Below are positions 8,246 to 17,096 of a DNA stretch of 22,923 bases, piece after piece. The stretch is from Acidobacteriaceae bacterium (GTDB lineage: Bacteria; Acidobacteriota; Terriglobia; Terriglobales; Acidobacteriaceae): the NCBI GenBank assembly GCA_030049955.1, contig JASIJX010000571.1, forward strand, positions 1 to 22,923, read 5' to 3'. Each line of letters begins with the position of its first letter. The first letter of the stretch is position 1. The translations under genes and the position numbers were made by a program. Below the pieces are notes generated by a model that saw nothing but the letters and a program-made list of their open reading frames with translations, ran no database searches and was not told where the DNA came from.

Positions 8246-8298
8246 GAGCGCCGGCAGCATTAGAAATCAACCGGCGGCCGGGAGCGGATAGGTGAGCC

Positions 8299-10977
8299 GT
8301 GGAAAAGCCAACACCAGGGCGCATCGGAAAGTACGAGATTGTCGGCGTGCTCGGACAAGGGGGCATGGGTGTTGTCTATCGCGCCCGTGATCCGCGTATC
8401 GGCCGCGATGTAGCCATTAAAACCCTCACCGAAGGCTTTTCAGGCGAATCCGAAATGCTGCAACGCTTCTATCAGGAGGCGGGGCACACGGGAAATCTGC
8501 TTCATCCGAATATTGTCATAGTCTACGATTTCGGCAACGAAGACGGTTTGCCCTATATCGTGATGGAATACCTTGATGGTCAGCCGTTGGACAAGATTAT
8601 TCGCGACAAGGAGTCCCTGCACCTTAGCCAGAGATTGGATATCATCGAGCAGGTTTGCGCGGCGTTGGCATATGCGCACCACCAGGGAATGATTCATCGC
8701 GACGTTAAGCCGGCCAACGTTATCGTGCTGCGCGACGGTACGGTGAAACTGCTCGACTTTGGCATCGCCCGCAAAGGCCAGCAGCCTGCGGACAAGAACC
8801 TCACCCGTACAGGAACGCTGGTTGGTACGCCGGCCTACATGGCGCCCGAGCGCCTTCGTGGCGATCCGTTCGACGGCCGTTCCGATATTTTTTCGGCCGG
8901 CGTGGTCTTGTACCAGCTCATCACCGGAGTGCTGCCCTTCGACGCGGATTATCCGGCGATTCTTCAACAGATCCTCCAAGATAATCCGCTGCCTATCGGG
9001 AATTATCTGTCTTCATACCCGCCGCAACTCGATGAGATCATCGCTCGCGCGCTCGCCAAGGAACCGATGGAGCGTTATGGCGACGCCAGTGAGATGGCCG
9101 CGGATTTGAATGCAGTGGGCGCGCAACTCAAGGCGCAGCGAATTACCGATCTGGTGGCGGAGGCGCAGACAGTTGTGGATTCAGGCGATTATTTGCAAGC
9201 CAAGACGCTTCTCAACCAGGTTCTGCGCTTGGAAAGCAAGAATCCTGCGGCCAAAAAGATGATGGCGGCAGTCGACCATTATTTCACCCTCCAAAAGCTG
9301 CGCCAGCGGGTAGAACAGTTGAGCAAGGCAGCTAGAGACGCTATCGAAGCGCGCAATTGGGATCAGGCAATTTCTGTCTGCAATGAAGCGCTACAACTTG
9401 ATGCTGGGAATTCGGAAATCACGGTGCTTCTTGCAAAGGCGAACACCGGAAAGCAGACTCGGGAGAGAGTCCAACAGCTCATGCGCGAGGCCGAATCTGC
9501 GCGCCACGCCGGCAACTTCGATTCCGCCCAGGAGCTGGCCGGCAAAGCGCGTGAACTGGATCCGTCAAACTCGCGCATTCTGGCCATCTGCATGGCCCTG
9601 CAACAGGAAGCCGAAGAAGCGCGCCGCAAGGCGCAAGTAGAAAAACTACTCAGGGACGCACAGGATAGTCTTGCTTCTTCTCGCCTGTTGGAGGCATCCA
9701 GTGCTATCGCCGAAGTGGAGACTCTCGCACCTACCGATCCGGAACTGCTGCGTTTGAAAGATGATCTTGCCGAAGCAGTTCGGCTTGAGGAGCGCAAGCG
9801 GGTGGTGAGCGCTCTCCAGGACAAGGCCCTGTCTGCTCTCACCATTGAAGAGGTGCAATCCGCCACAAGCGAGCTCACACGCGCGCTCGAAACTTTTCCC
9901 GCCGAGCCCACCTTGTTGCGCCTGAAAATACAGATCACTCCGCGCCTCAAAGAGCTTGAGAATAAAAAATTGGTGGCCGAAGTGGGTAATGCCTGCCGTC
10001 AGCTTCCGCCATCTGAGGCTCTCATTCGCGTGCGCGAAGCCCTTGCACGATTGCCCGGGAGCGCCGAACTGCTAAAGCTCGAATCGGCAATCGCCCAGCG
10101 CATGACCCGGGAACAGCGACAGCGCCTGCTCGCCGATTACATGGCAAGGGCCAGAGAGCTCCTCGAGGACCACCTCTATCTCGAGACCGTTAAGGTCCTC
10201 GAAAAATGCGAAAAGGACGGCTTCTCGTCGCCGGAAATTACAGAGCTGATGGACCTGGCCAGATCTGCCGCAGCCGAGCGCATTTCTCAGGACCTGGTCG
10301 AGCGCAGTTTTCTTGAGGCCAAGCGGCTGCTCGGGGAGCAGGACTATGAGGCGGTTTTGCGCCTCCTCGATCCTGTTCTCCAGCGGGTGGACGAACCCGC
10401 GCTGCGGCGATTGCTAGAGGAAGCGACGCTCAAGCAAAGCGCGTTGGAAGAGCAGGTCGACCGGCTGCTCGCCGATGTGGATCGCTACTGCCAAATGCAA
10501 CTCTTCGACGCGGCTGTTGGACTCATTCAGGCTGAGTCTGCCGGCGTCAGGCAGGCCAAACGGGTGCAGGCAGCATTCATATCCTCTAGCGATATGCTCA
10601 ACTTGGAGGTGGCACGGCTCGAATCCCTTGGATTTGTCTACGCAACACTGCACGGGGCCAATTACGAGGCCGCTCTTCAACGCCTTGCGCAGTCGTCCAT
10701 CGAAGCTCCGGCGGGGCCGGCCGGCACCACCGCAATCGAGAGGCGACTGTCAGCCCGGGTTCGGTTAATTGCCGATCAGAATGTAACGAAATGCATCGAG
10801 GCCGCGAGACAGGCGCTCAGCGCAGATGATGCAGCGCTCGCCAGCAGACATCTCGAAAGTGGAGCAGGATGGCAGTCGAACTGCTCGCCGGCCGTCCAAG
10901 CGGAGTGGAAGACCGTTGAGGAAGAAATCGCAGCCACAAAGAAGGTCCTTCGTTTTCGCCGGACCCAGCGCCATTGA
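8299..10977 (+). CDS. Soluble Ser/Thr protein kinase with long C-terminal TPR-like tail
   Basis: This Hanks-type kinase phosphorylates proteins on Ser/Thr in the cytoplasm. The catalytic domain covers about residues 12-272: glycine loop GQGGMGVVY (19-27), Lys41 in VAIK, HRDVKPAN (133-140, catalytic Asp135), DFGIA (153-157), the activation segment with TRTGTLVGTPAYMAPE (169-184, possible autophosphorylation threonines) and the lobe motif DGRSDIFSAGVVLYQLITG. The HRD arginine is present, so activation-loop phosphorylation is likely. Residues about 285-892 are helical pairs resembling degenerate TPRs (IEARNWDQAISVCNEALQLD, HAGNFDSAQELAGKARELDP). I see no transmembrane helix and no extracellular sensor domain, unlike many bacterial kinases of this class. 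The start is GTG; an in-frame TGA six bases upstream excludes an earlier one. It follows the exported TPR protein by 53 nt and probably shares its transcript. Confidence 0.93.
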   Translation: MEKPTPGRIGKYEIVGVLGQGGMGVVYRARDPRIGRDVAIKTLTEGFSGESEMLQRFYQEAGHTGNLLHPNIVIVYDFGNEDGLPYIVMEYLDGQPLDKIIRDKESLHLSQRLDIIEQVCAALAYAHHQGMIHRDVKPANVIVLRDGTVKLLDFGIARKGQQPADKNLTRTGTLVGTPAYMAPERLRGDPFDGRSDIFSAGVVLYQLITGVLPFDADYPAILQQILQDNPLPIGNYLSSYPPQLDEIIARALAKEPMERYGDASEMAADLNAVGAQLKAQRITDLVAEAQTVVDSGDYLQAKTLLNQVLRLESKNPAAKKMMAAVDHYFTLQKLRQRVEQLSKAARDAIEARNWDQAISVCNEALQLDAGNSEITVLLAKANTGKQTRERVQQLMREAESARHAGNFDSAQELAGKARELDPSNSRILAICMALQQEAEEARRKAQVEKLLRDAQDSLASSRLLEASSAIAEVETLAPTDPELLRLKDDLAEAVRLEERKRVVSALQDKALSALTIEEVQSATSELTRALETFPAEPTLLRLKIQITPRLKELENKKLVAEVGNACRQLPPSEALIRVREALARLPGSAELLKLESAIAQRMTREQRQRLLADYMARARELLEDHLYLETVKVLEKCEKDGFSSPEITELMDLARSAAAERISQDLVERSFLEAKRLLGEQDYEAVLRLLDPVLQRVDEPALRRLLEEATLKQSALEEQVDRLLADVDRYCQMQLFDAAVGLIQAESAGVRQAKRVQAAFISSSDMLNLEVARLESLGFVYATLHGANYEAALQRLAQSSIEAPAGPAGTTAIERRLSARVRLIADQNVTKCIEAARQALSADDAALASRHLESGAGWQSNCSPAVQAEWKTVEEEIAATKKVLRFRRTQRH

Positions 10978-11014
10978 GGCAGTTCGTACATCACGTCTTG
11001 GTACCGGAAAGTAG

Positions 11015-12304
11015 CTATCGCGGACCCTCAGCGGGTTTGGCGAAATGGAAGATACAGTTAACCTGGTGCGTGGCAGGGTCAGCCTTGAAGTCGTAAGTGG
11101 TGATGACTGTTTGCATCCATTTCGACACTGTCTTGTCTCTCTTCTGTGCCAGCGCTGCAAAATTTGATAGGTAGCTCTCGTCAAATACGTCGCCCGGCGC
11201 CATCTTCCAAGCGAGATTAAGCTTGGCCGCCATCACGTCGGGGGCTCCGTCGAATTTGACCGAGGCTAGGCGGTACAGCGAGCCCGGAGAGATTTCAAGG
11301 CTGTAATCCACTATATGAGTAGCCTCATTAAAGGAAGGATGTAAAACGATGGAGCAATCGAGATAGCCATGGGCACTGTATGCGTCGCGAACGGCTAGGA
11401 GAAACAGGTCGAGCGGCCGTCCAGAGTCATTCGGCTTTCTGGACAGCAATTTCTCAACGTCTGCGCGCGATACCAACGCGTTGGCCGGAAGATCGATCTT
11501 TCCGAGTTTGTAAATCTCACCTTCCTTGATCGTCACCGCATAGGGAACATCGATGGACTGATCCGAGACGACCAGAGGATCGACCTGGGCAACATCCACT
11601 TGCACGGCCGCATAACCTTGATCATGATAGAGGTCTTCGAAAACGTGCTGAAGACCGATAGCCGTGTTCTCGGTGTCGAAGCTGTTTCCGCTCTGTTGGC
11701 TGGCCAGAAGGTCGGCCTTTGCCAGCATAGCGGGCGAGATTCCGCCAAGATGGATGCGGCCGATATGCACCGCCGGCGAAGCGACTGAGAAGTTCACAGC
11801 CGTGAGCTTTTGCGGACCCAGGCCGCTGGTGAGATCGGCTTGCACCGTAACTTTGGCGCCTTTGGCCGCCAGCATCTCTTCGAATGTCCGGCAGATTCCT
11901 TCGACCATGGAGCCATTGGCCGGCAAAAGGCCGTGATAGAGCGGGAAGCGTTCGTGGAGTTCGGCGTCGAGTTCTTTGCCCGGCGTAAGGGGCACATTCT
12001 CCAGGTGCATGGGGAAAAGCTGGCTGGACAACGTCAAAGTAAAGAGTAGCGTCTTGTTATCGGATGTATACTTGACCTCCTTGAAGAGGCCCGTATCATT
12101 GAGCTGCTTTGCATGGGCTTTCACTTCGCCAGAGTTCAGACGCTTGCCCGGCTTCAAGCCGGCGGCCGCAAGCAGTTCCTGTTGCGTAAATTGTGCTGCG
12201 CCTTGAAAGCGGATTGCCTGGGTCGAAACGTTTTTCTGCGCCAGCAAGGGAAGAGAGCAAATCAGAAGTAAAGTTACACTGACTGCGCCAGACTGTTTGA
12301 TCAT
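11015..12304 (-). CDS. Exported POTRA-repeat protein without a beta-barrel
   Basis: The 429-residue protein starts with a clear signal peptide (hydrophobic 8-21, likely cleavage after LLAQ at about 23). The rest divides into about five POTRA-like beta-alpha-alpha-beta-beta units, roughly 26-95, 96-176, 177-262, 263-340 and 341-423. The clearest are the first (IRFQGAAQFTQQELLAAAGL, then LNDTGLFKEVKYT) and the fourth (LGKIDLPANALVSRADVEKLL, then AHGYLDCSI). POTRA domains in BamA, TamA and two-partner secretion proteins bind unfolded outer-membrane proteins in the periplasm and are normally followed by a 16-strand barrel. Here the frame ends right after the last unit. It lies 158 nt downstream of the M48 protease gene on the same strand. 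No good ribosome binding site precedes the ATG, so expression may depend on the upstream genes or a near-leaderless transcript. Confidence 0.82.
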   Translation of the reverse strand: MIKQSGAVSVTLLLICSLPLLAQKNVSTQAIRFQGAAQFTQQELLAAAGLKPGKRLNSGEVKAHAKQLNDTGLFKEVKYTSDNKTLLFTLTLSSQLFPMHLENVPLTPGKELDAELHERFPLYHGLLPANGSMVEGICRTFEEMLAAKGAKVTVQADLTSGLGPQKLTAVNFSVASPAVHIGRIHLGGISPAMLAKADLLASQQSGNSFDTENTAIGLQHVFEDLYHDQGYAAVQVDVAQVDPLVVSDQSIDVPYAVTIKEGEIYKLGKIDLPANALVSRADVEKLLSRKPNDSGRPLDLFLLAVRDAYSAHGYLDCSIVLHPSFNEATHIVDYSLEISPGSLYRLASVKFDGAPDVMAAKLNLAWKMAPGDVFDESYLSNFAALAQKRDKTVSKWMQTVITTYDFKADPATHQVNCIFHFAKPAEGPR

Positions 12305-12370
12305 GTTGTGCCAAGACTAGCAAATGGGCGTCTGCGCTGCCAGCGGGTTTTTCTGCTCGTCCGCAAACTG

Positions 12371-12385
12371 GCGACCTCCGGTCGC
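12371..12385. repeat. Small inverted repeat between protease and POTRA genes
   Basis: GCGACC pairs perfectly with GGTCGC across a three-base loop. It lies inside the 158-nt gap between the M48 and POTRA genes and is not followed by a T run on either strand. It may be an intercistronic RNA stem that tunes downstream expression, or chance in GC-rich DNA. Confidence 0.3.
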
Positions 12386-12462
12386 AACACGGCGTACCGC
12401 ATTTCAGGCGGTAGTCGTGCGGCCGGAGCGGGCCGGGTTCACCCAACATCTTTCACGGGCTC

Positions 12463-13365
12463 TCAGCAGCCAGTGCCCTTTTTGTCTCTGGCCGACCCGT
12501 TTCGCAACCGCGTCAATTGTCTGCCCATAGGCAATGGATCTTCGGTGATGATCCTTTGTGCTTGCGCAAGCCTTTCTGACGTTTCCGGATGAGAGCGGAA
12601 GTAGCCTTCCAGCCCCTCAATGGCGATCTGGCTCAATTCTCCAACCGGCGTGGTCGAGCGCTCGACGTATTCGCGATCGAGTTCCTCTAAACGGTTGAAC
12701 ATCAAGACTGCGCCTTGCGGGGAATATCCGGCGACGGTTGACAGCCGCAATCCCTCTCGATCAGCCTCGAACTCTTCATCCTTGCTGTAACCAGCTTGCC
12801 ATAACGACATGGGAATCTGCGCGAGCTCTGCAACGACATCTAGATTAAGGCTGTGAAGGCGCGCTTCAATCTGCACCCGCTCGACAGCATGGTAGTGATC
12901 GATATGCTCGATCTCGTGCCCGAGCACAAAAGCGAGCTCGTCTTCGTCGGTCATCTGATCGATGAGCCCTTGGCCGATGAATACGTGGCCGCCAGGGACG
13001 GCGAAAGCATTGATGAAGTTTGCATTGGGAATCAGGTGAAAGCGATAGTTGAGCCTGCGCCTTGCATGAGTAGCAACACGGTTGCCCACCTCCGCGACGT
13101 AGCCTTCCGTAGCCCGCATTTGCGGGGTGAACGCGGATAGTTGGCTGAGATATTGCTGTGCGAGCGCGTCGCCAATGCGAGTCTCTTCCGCATCGGAAAG
13201 CCGGGTAAGCTGCATGGGCGCGCGCGTGACATCGCGCTGCAGGTTCGCAGCGGCATCGAGAACGGCGTCGGGACTCACAGTATCCTGGCGCTTCAGGCGC
13301 TGCGCCATGTAGAGAGCTGCGGCCGCGATAAGCAGGATTGTTGCGATGGCCAGAATGCGCTTCAT
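12463..13365 (-). CDS. Membrane-anchored M48-family zinc metalloprotease
   Basis: M48 proteases are zinc endopeptidases; periplasmic members such as BepA and LoiP degrade or help assemble outer-membrane proteins. The protein has 300 residues. An N-terminal hydrophobic helix (about 4-20) may be a signal peptide or anchor, and its cleavage is uncertain. The zinc site HEIEH is at 150-154, with Glu151 catalytic. The third ligand is most likely Glu200 in the EEFEADREG motif (197-205), and FAVPGGHVFIGQGLI (121-135) is the typical strand before the active site. Unlike BepA, it has no TPR domain at the C terminus. The start codon overlaps the stop of the upstream DUF2339 gene (ATGA), which implies translational coupling. 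The downstream gene encodes a POTRA-repeat protein, which supports a role in envelope protein quality control; this is inference. Confidence 0.93.
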   Translation of the reverse strand: MKRILAIATILLIAAAALYMAQRLKRQDTVSPDAVLDAAANLQRDVTRAPMQLTRLSDAEETRIGDALAQQYLSQLSAFTPQMRATEGYVAEVGNRVATHARRRLNYRFHLIPNANFINAFAVPGGHVFIGQGLIDQMTDEDELAFVLGHEIEHIDHYHAVERVQIEARLHSLNLDVVAELAQIPMSLWQAGYSKDEEFEADREGLRLSTVAGYSPQGAVLMFNRLEELDREYVERSTTPVGELSQIAIEGLEGYFRSHPETSERLAQAQRIITEDPLPMGRQLTRLRNGSARDKKGTGC

Positions 13366-16300
13366 AGCAGCCGGCTCACCTGGTCGCGATACTTGCTGTA
13401 GAGTGCTGAGACCAGCGTGAGCGCCGCGCCCAACACAATGAAGGTGATGTAGCGGTCGCGGTCATCCAGCCGCCACGCATCGCGGAAGACAATCTTGCCC
13501 ACGCACAGCAGAAGGAGAAAGAGGCCTGCGAGCCGGTAGCTTCGTTCGCTCACCAGTAGGCCGAGCACGATAACGGCAACGCCCACAATACCCCAGGAGA
13601 GCGTTACCATTCCGGGATTCATCTTGACGGCAATTGTGAGCACAATGAGCATCAGCGGGACAAAAAACAGAATCTGTTCGGGCCTTCGTGCCGCCAGCCA
13701 CCGGCTGACGAACGACACGCGCGGACGATCTGCGTATCGCCGACGCAGGCGAAAGGCGATGGGAAGCGTGGCGAAGAGCAGAGCCGCTGTCAACGCGATT
13801 GCCGAAAATCGGCCGCGCCATCCACCCTCGGTAAAGTAGCTTGAGCCGAAGATATTGTGCGCCAGGCTGCGCACTACGATGCCTGCCGTTAAAAGAATGG
13901 ACTGATCGAGAAAGACTTCTTTGTCGAATGCGAGCGCCGCTGCCATCAGGGCAACCACGACAAAGGCCCACGCTGCAACAATCCACTCCGGAACCACCTG
14001 GCAGTACAGCAACGCGACGATCGAGCCGGAACCGAAGTACGCGATGAGACTGCGAACGGGACCTCCTTCAGGTTTCGCATCTGTCGATTGCAGTCGTGCC
14101 CAGACATAGAAGTAGATGAGCGCGAGTGGCACGACCGTGTAGATTCGCGGACTGAGCAGGTCACCGGACAATTTGGCCGCGGTGAGGTTCACAAAGAAGA
14201 TGCGCGCAAACGATGCTGTGAGCAACGCGTAAGCCTGCAGACGAAGCTGCTTCTGCTCGCGCCATGCGCCGATTTCGAACAATGCCAGCCCAAAAACGCC
14301 GAGCCCCAGCGCCACGCTGATCGGCTGCAGCTCGGCCCACAGCAGCCACGCCGCCAGACCGCTGCCGACCCATGTGTACGCATGGCGCATATCGGAGGAT
14401 TGCACCGTCTCTGGCAGTCTCACCCAACGGGCAAGCATATACAGGCCTGTGACAAGGATTGCAATCGAGATGAGACGGATGTGGACGCCATGCCACGTGC
14501 CGGTAAGAAAGTAGTTGAGCGTAACTGCTCGGACTACTGCAAGAATTGCGAGTACATGCGCCTGCCAGGGCAGCTCCTCGAAGCTGCGGATACGGTCGAT
14601 GATGGCCAACGCCAGAGCGAACAGAATCCAGATGACGGTGATCCACGGTTGCGGCGACTCGTGCCAGGTCAGCGCCGCGAGCAGGGCCGTCGCGGTCCAG
14701 GTGTGCAGCCACGCGGCGGGACGGCGGTACGAAGCATCCTTCTGCGTGCAGAAACGCGAGATTACGTAGAACGCCGCCGCACAGCCGATAAGCGGTAGAT
14801 ACCGGTCGATCGCGCGTGCCGCATCGATATTGACCGCGATGAGTTGTGCGACGGCTGCGACGGCAAGCACATGCTCCTGATAGGTAAGGCTCGCCAGGCG
14901 CAAACGCCTGCCAACGAGGCACAGCCCAACTGCCAGCACAATCCATACCGGTGCAACCCAGGCCTGTGGCAGCTCGAGCCAGGCAAGCATCGCCAGCAGT
15001 GCCGAGCCCGCCCAAAGTGAATACGTGCGCAAGGCAAATGGAAGATCTCTCACGCCGGTCAGCATCCACGCGACGGCGTAGAACATCGCTGCAAGCATTG
15101 GCAGAGTGAGCAGCCGCAGACCGACGTGGTGCGGATAGAGAACGTCAAAGCGGCAGTTGAATACCAGTGCGCGAACTGCAACCGCAATGGCCAGCGCCCA
15201 CCCCTGCGCGAGCAGGTGTGTGCTCCTGAGCCGTCTTGCCCCGAAAGCCGCGCCAAGCAGCAGCACGGCCCAGCCGAGCGCCGTCCAGTCCGCTGTGAGG
15301 AGAGCCCATGTGGCCAGGAATGCCGTGATGCAGCCTAGATAGCTCTGGCATGTCGCCAGCGCGGCCTCAAACTTTCCGAAAAGCTCTTCCCATTTCCTGC
15401 GCAGGAACAATGCATTCAGATAGAACATCGCGCTCGAAGTGAAGAGCAGGACGCCATCCTTGAGAAGCATCGCTTCCGAGGACATTCTTAATTCGACGAT
15501 GTTTCCCGCTTCAATCGCGATCAATGCACCGGTCATGCATCCTGCGAGGAGTCCGAGGCGGCGGAAGAGCGATTCGCGCTGGACAATGCCCGCGACGAGT
15601 AGGGCCTCGGCAGCGATCATCCAAAAGAGCGCAATGTTGTTACCGCTGAACTTGAATGGAACCGCGGCGAAGGTGAGCAGTGTTCCCACGACGCTCAACA
15701 GCGCGAACGCCGCCCTCCGGCGACGCGTCACCGGCAACTGCCCGAATGAAAACTCGAGCGCGCCCAGAATGAGTAGCGCATAAAACGCCCACTCCGGGTG
15801 CGTCGATTGGAACTTCATCACAGCGAGCAGCAGCATCGTGTTGGCCAGCGCGGCGATAGTCGAGATTGATTCTTCGCGTTTAGACCGAATGACGCGCAGG
15901 ACATACGAGACACGGAAGACCGCCCAATAAAGAACGAGAATGACTACGCTCGACCAGAATTGCGGAAATGGATGGCCGGCGACGCCTTCTGGATAGAGCT
16001 TGTAGAGCCAGTAAAAGTGGTTGGCATAGCTGGCCAGAATGCCGAAGACTTCGAGCTCAAACCAGCTCATGCGGAGCGCAATGGCGACGATACCAAGCGC
16101 AAGGATGAGACCGGCAACGAGCGCATAGACACTGTCCTGGCTGAGCGCCACCGTGGAGAAGGCAAGCAGAAACGCAAGACCGGTTACAAGCTGCGACCGG
16201 TAACGGAGTGTGTGCGCCACCATTGCAACAGCGACGATCAGCATGAGGATGCAGTCAAGCGTGTTCGACCGCAGCACTGTCATTGGCGCCACATGATGCA

Positions 16301-17081
16301 TTGCGTAGGTGGTGAAGAAGAATAGTGCCCATCCACCGCCGATTCCTGTGCGACCCACGAGCCGATATCGCTCGCGTTTTTCGAGCCAAATGCCTCCGCC
16401 GAGCAGAACGCCGGTTACGGCGTAAATGAGCGCGACGCGCTCGGCGGGTCCCATCGAAATGAGTGCGAGCCGGCCAAGCAGTGCGAAGCCCAGCACCAGC
16501 AGAACAATGCCGATCTTCGCGAACAAGTTCATGCCCAAAAACTGTTCAAGGGGCAGATTGGTCTTCAGCCGCTCAAAGACGCTTGTTTGCGGCTTCGCTG
16601 GCTCATAAGCTGCAAACGAAGGAACCGTAAACGGCGGTGCTTGCGGCCGCTGTGTTGGTGGTTCGACCGTTGATGAGCTGGGCGCGGAGAACACGGGCTC
16701 TTTCCTGTTTACCTGCTCGGTAGGCTCGGGTTTTTTCGCTTCGACCACCCTGGCCGGCACGACGGCAGGCTCAACCTTGTGCTCCGCGTGTGCGTTCACT
16801 GATTCCGTAGCCGCAGAGACCTGAACGGGAGCCGTACTTGGTTTCACTGGCGCAGGCGCCGGCTCAACAGTCGGGACAGAAGCGGACTCAAGTTTCGTAA
16901 CTCGTTCCGAGAGCCTGGCCATCTCACGCCGCAATCCGGCGAATTCGCGTTCCAGGTTAGAGAACGCATCTGAATTCTCTTCGGCGCGGCTTTCAGCGGC
17001 CTTGCTTCGAACCAAAGCAACAATCGCAATTGCCGGAATTCCGATTGCCACTCCAAGAGCCAATAAGCCAAGGATTTCCAT
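13362..17081 (-). CDS. Large multi-pass membrane protein, DUF2339 family
   Basis: The 1239-residue protein begins with a hydrophobic helix (about 4-24). A short coiled coil follows (about 36-68, LEREFAGLRREMARLSERVT), then a Pro/Ala/Val-rich linker (about 70-170). After that comes a very long series of hydrophobic helices that I estimate at more than 25 membrane spans. The region FLGMNLFAKIGIVLLVLGFA is characteristic of the DUF2339 family, whose function is not known. The gene is read from an ATG whose ribosome binding site GAGGT overlaps the stop codon of the upstream Aas gene (TGAGGT). Its own stop overlaps the protease start. Tight coupling to an Aas-type enzyme and an M48 protease suggests a role in envelope lipid or polymer handling, but nothing in the sequence names a substrate. 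Several long frames inside it on both strands are shadows. Confidence 0.9.
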   Translation of the reverse strand: MEILGLLALGVAIGIPAIAIVALVRSKAAESRAEENSDAFSNLEREFAGLRREMARLSERVTKLESASVPTVEPAPAPVKPSTAPVQVSAATESVNAHAEHKVEPAVVPARVVEAKKPEPTEQVNRKEPVFSAPSSSTVEPPTQRPQAPPFTVPSFAAYEPAKPQTSVFERLKTNLPLEQFLGMNLFAKIGIVLLVLGFALLGRLALISMGPAERVALIYAVTGVLLGGGIWLEKRERYRLVGRTGIGGGWALFFFTTYAMHHVAPMTVLRSNTLDCILMLIVAVAMVAHTLRYRSQLVTGLAFLLAFSTVALSQDSVYALVAGLILALGIVAIALRMSWFELEVFGILASYANHFYWLYKLYPEGVAGHPFPQFWSSVVILVLYWAVFRVSYVLRVIRSKREESISTIAALANTMLLLAVMKFQSTHPEWAFYALLILGALEFSFGQLPVTRRRRAAFALLSVVGTLLTFAAVPFKFSGNNIALFWMIAAEALLVAGIVQRESLFRRLGLLAGCMTGALIAIEAGNIVELRMSSEAMLLKDGVLLFTSSAMFYLNALFLRRKWEELFGKFEAALATCQSYLGCITAFLATWALLTADWTALGWAVLLLGAAFGARRLRSTHLLAQGWALAIAVAVRALVFNCRFDVLYPHHVGLRLLTLPMLAAMFYAVAWMLTGVRDLPFALRTYSLWAGSALLAMLAWLELPQAWVAPVWIVLAVGLCLVGRRLRLASLTYQEHVLAVAAVAQLIAVNIDAARAIDRYLPLIGCAAAFYVISRFCTQKDASYRRPAAWLHTWTATALLAALTWHESPQPWITVIWILFALALAIIDRIRSFEELPWQAHVLAILAVVRAVTLNYFLTGTWHGVHIRLISIAILVTGLYMLARWVRLPETVQSSDMRHAYTWVGSGLAAWLLWAELQPISVALGLGVFGLALFEIGAWREQKQLRLQAYALLTASFARIFFVNLTAAKLSGDLLSPRIYTVVPLALIYFYVWARLQSTDAKPEGGPVRSLIAYFGSGSIVALLYCQVVPEWIVAAWAFVVVALMAAALAFDKEVFLDQSILLTAGIVVRSLAHNIFGSSYFTEGGWRGRFSAIALTAALLFATLPIAFRLRRRYADRPRVSFVSRWLAARRPEQILFFVPLMLIVLTIAVKMNPGMVTLSWGIVGVAVIVLGLLVSERSYRLAGLFLLLLCVGKIVFRDAWRLDDRDRYITFIVLGAALTLVSALYSKYRDQVSRLL

Positions 17082-17096
17082 CGGCGCACCTCAGAT
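17082..17096 (-). promoter_or_regulatory. Stop/Shine-Dalgarno overlap coupling Aas to DUF2339
   Basis: On the minus strand the Aas stop TGA runs directly into GGT, forming TGAGGT, with the DUF2339 ATG seven bases after it. The stop codon is therefore part of the downstream ribosome binding site, a usual arrangement for translational coupling. Confidence 0.6.

Noticed and set aside
12096..12449. 117-codon minus-strand open frame across the protease-POTRA gap
   Set aside because: It overlaps the POTRA signal peptide region in another frame, has Arg/Pro/Cys-rich random composition and no ribosome binding site.
14088..14798. 236-codon plus-strand open frame
   Set aside because: It is antisense to DUF2339, rich in Arg/Gln/Cys and without recognisable motifs; a product of GC-rich codon bias.
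14161..15069. 302-codon minus-strand open frame
   Set aside because: It is a frame-shifted shadow inside the DUF2339 gene, where the true frame gives continuous membrane helices.
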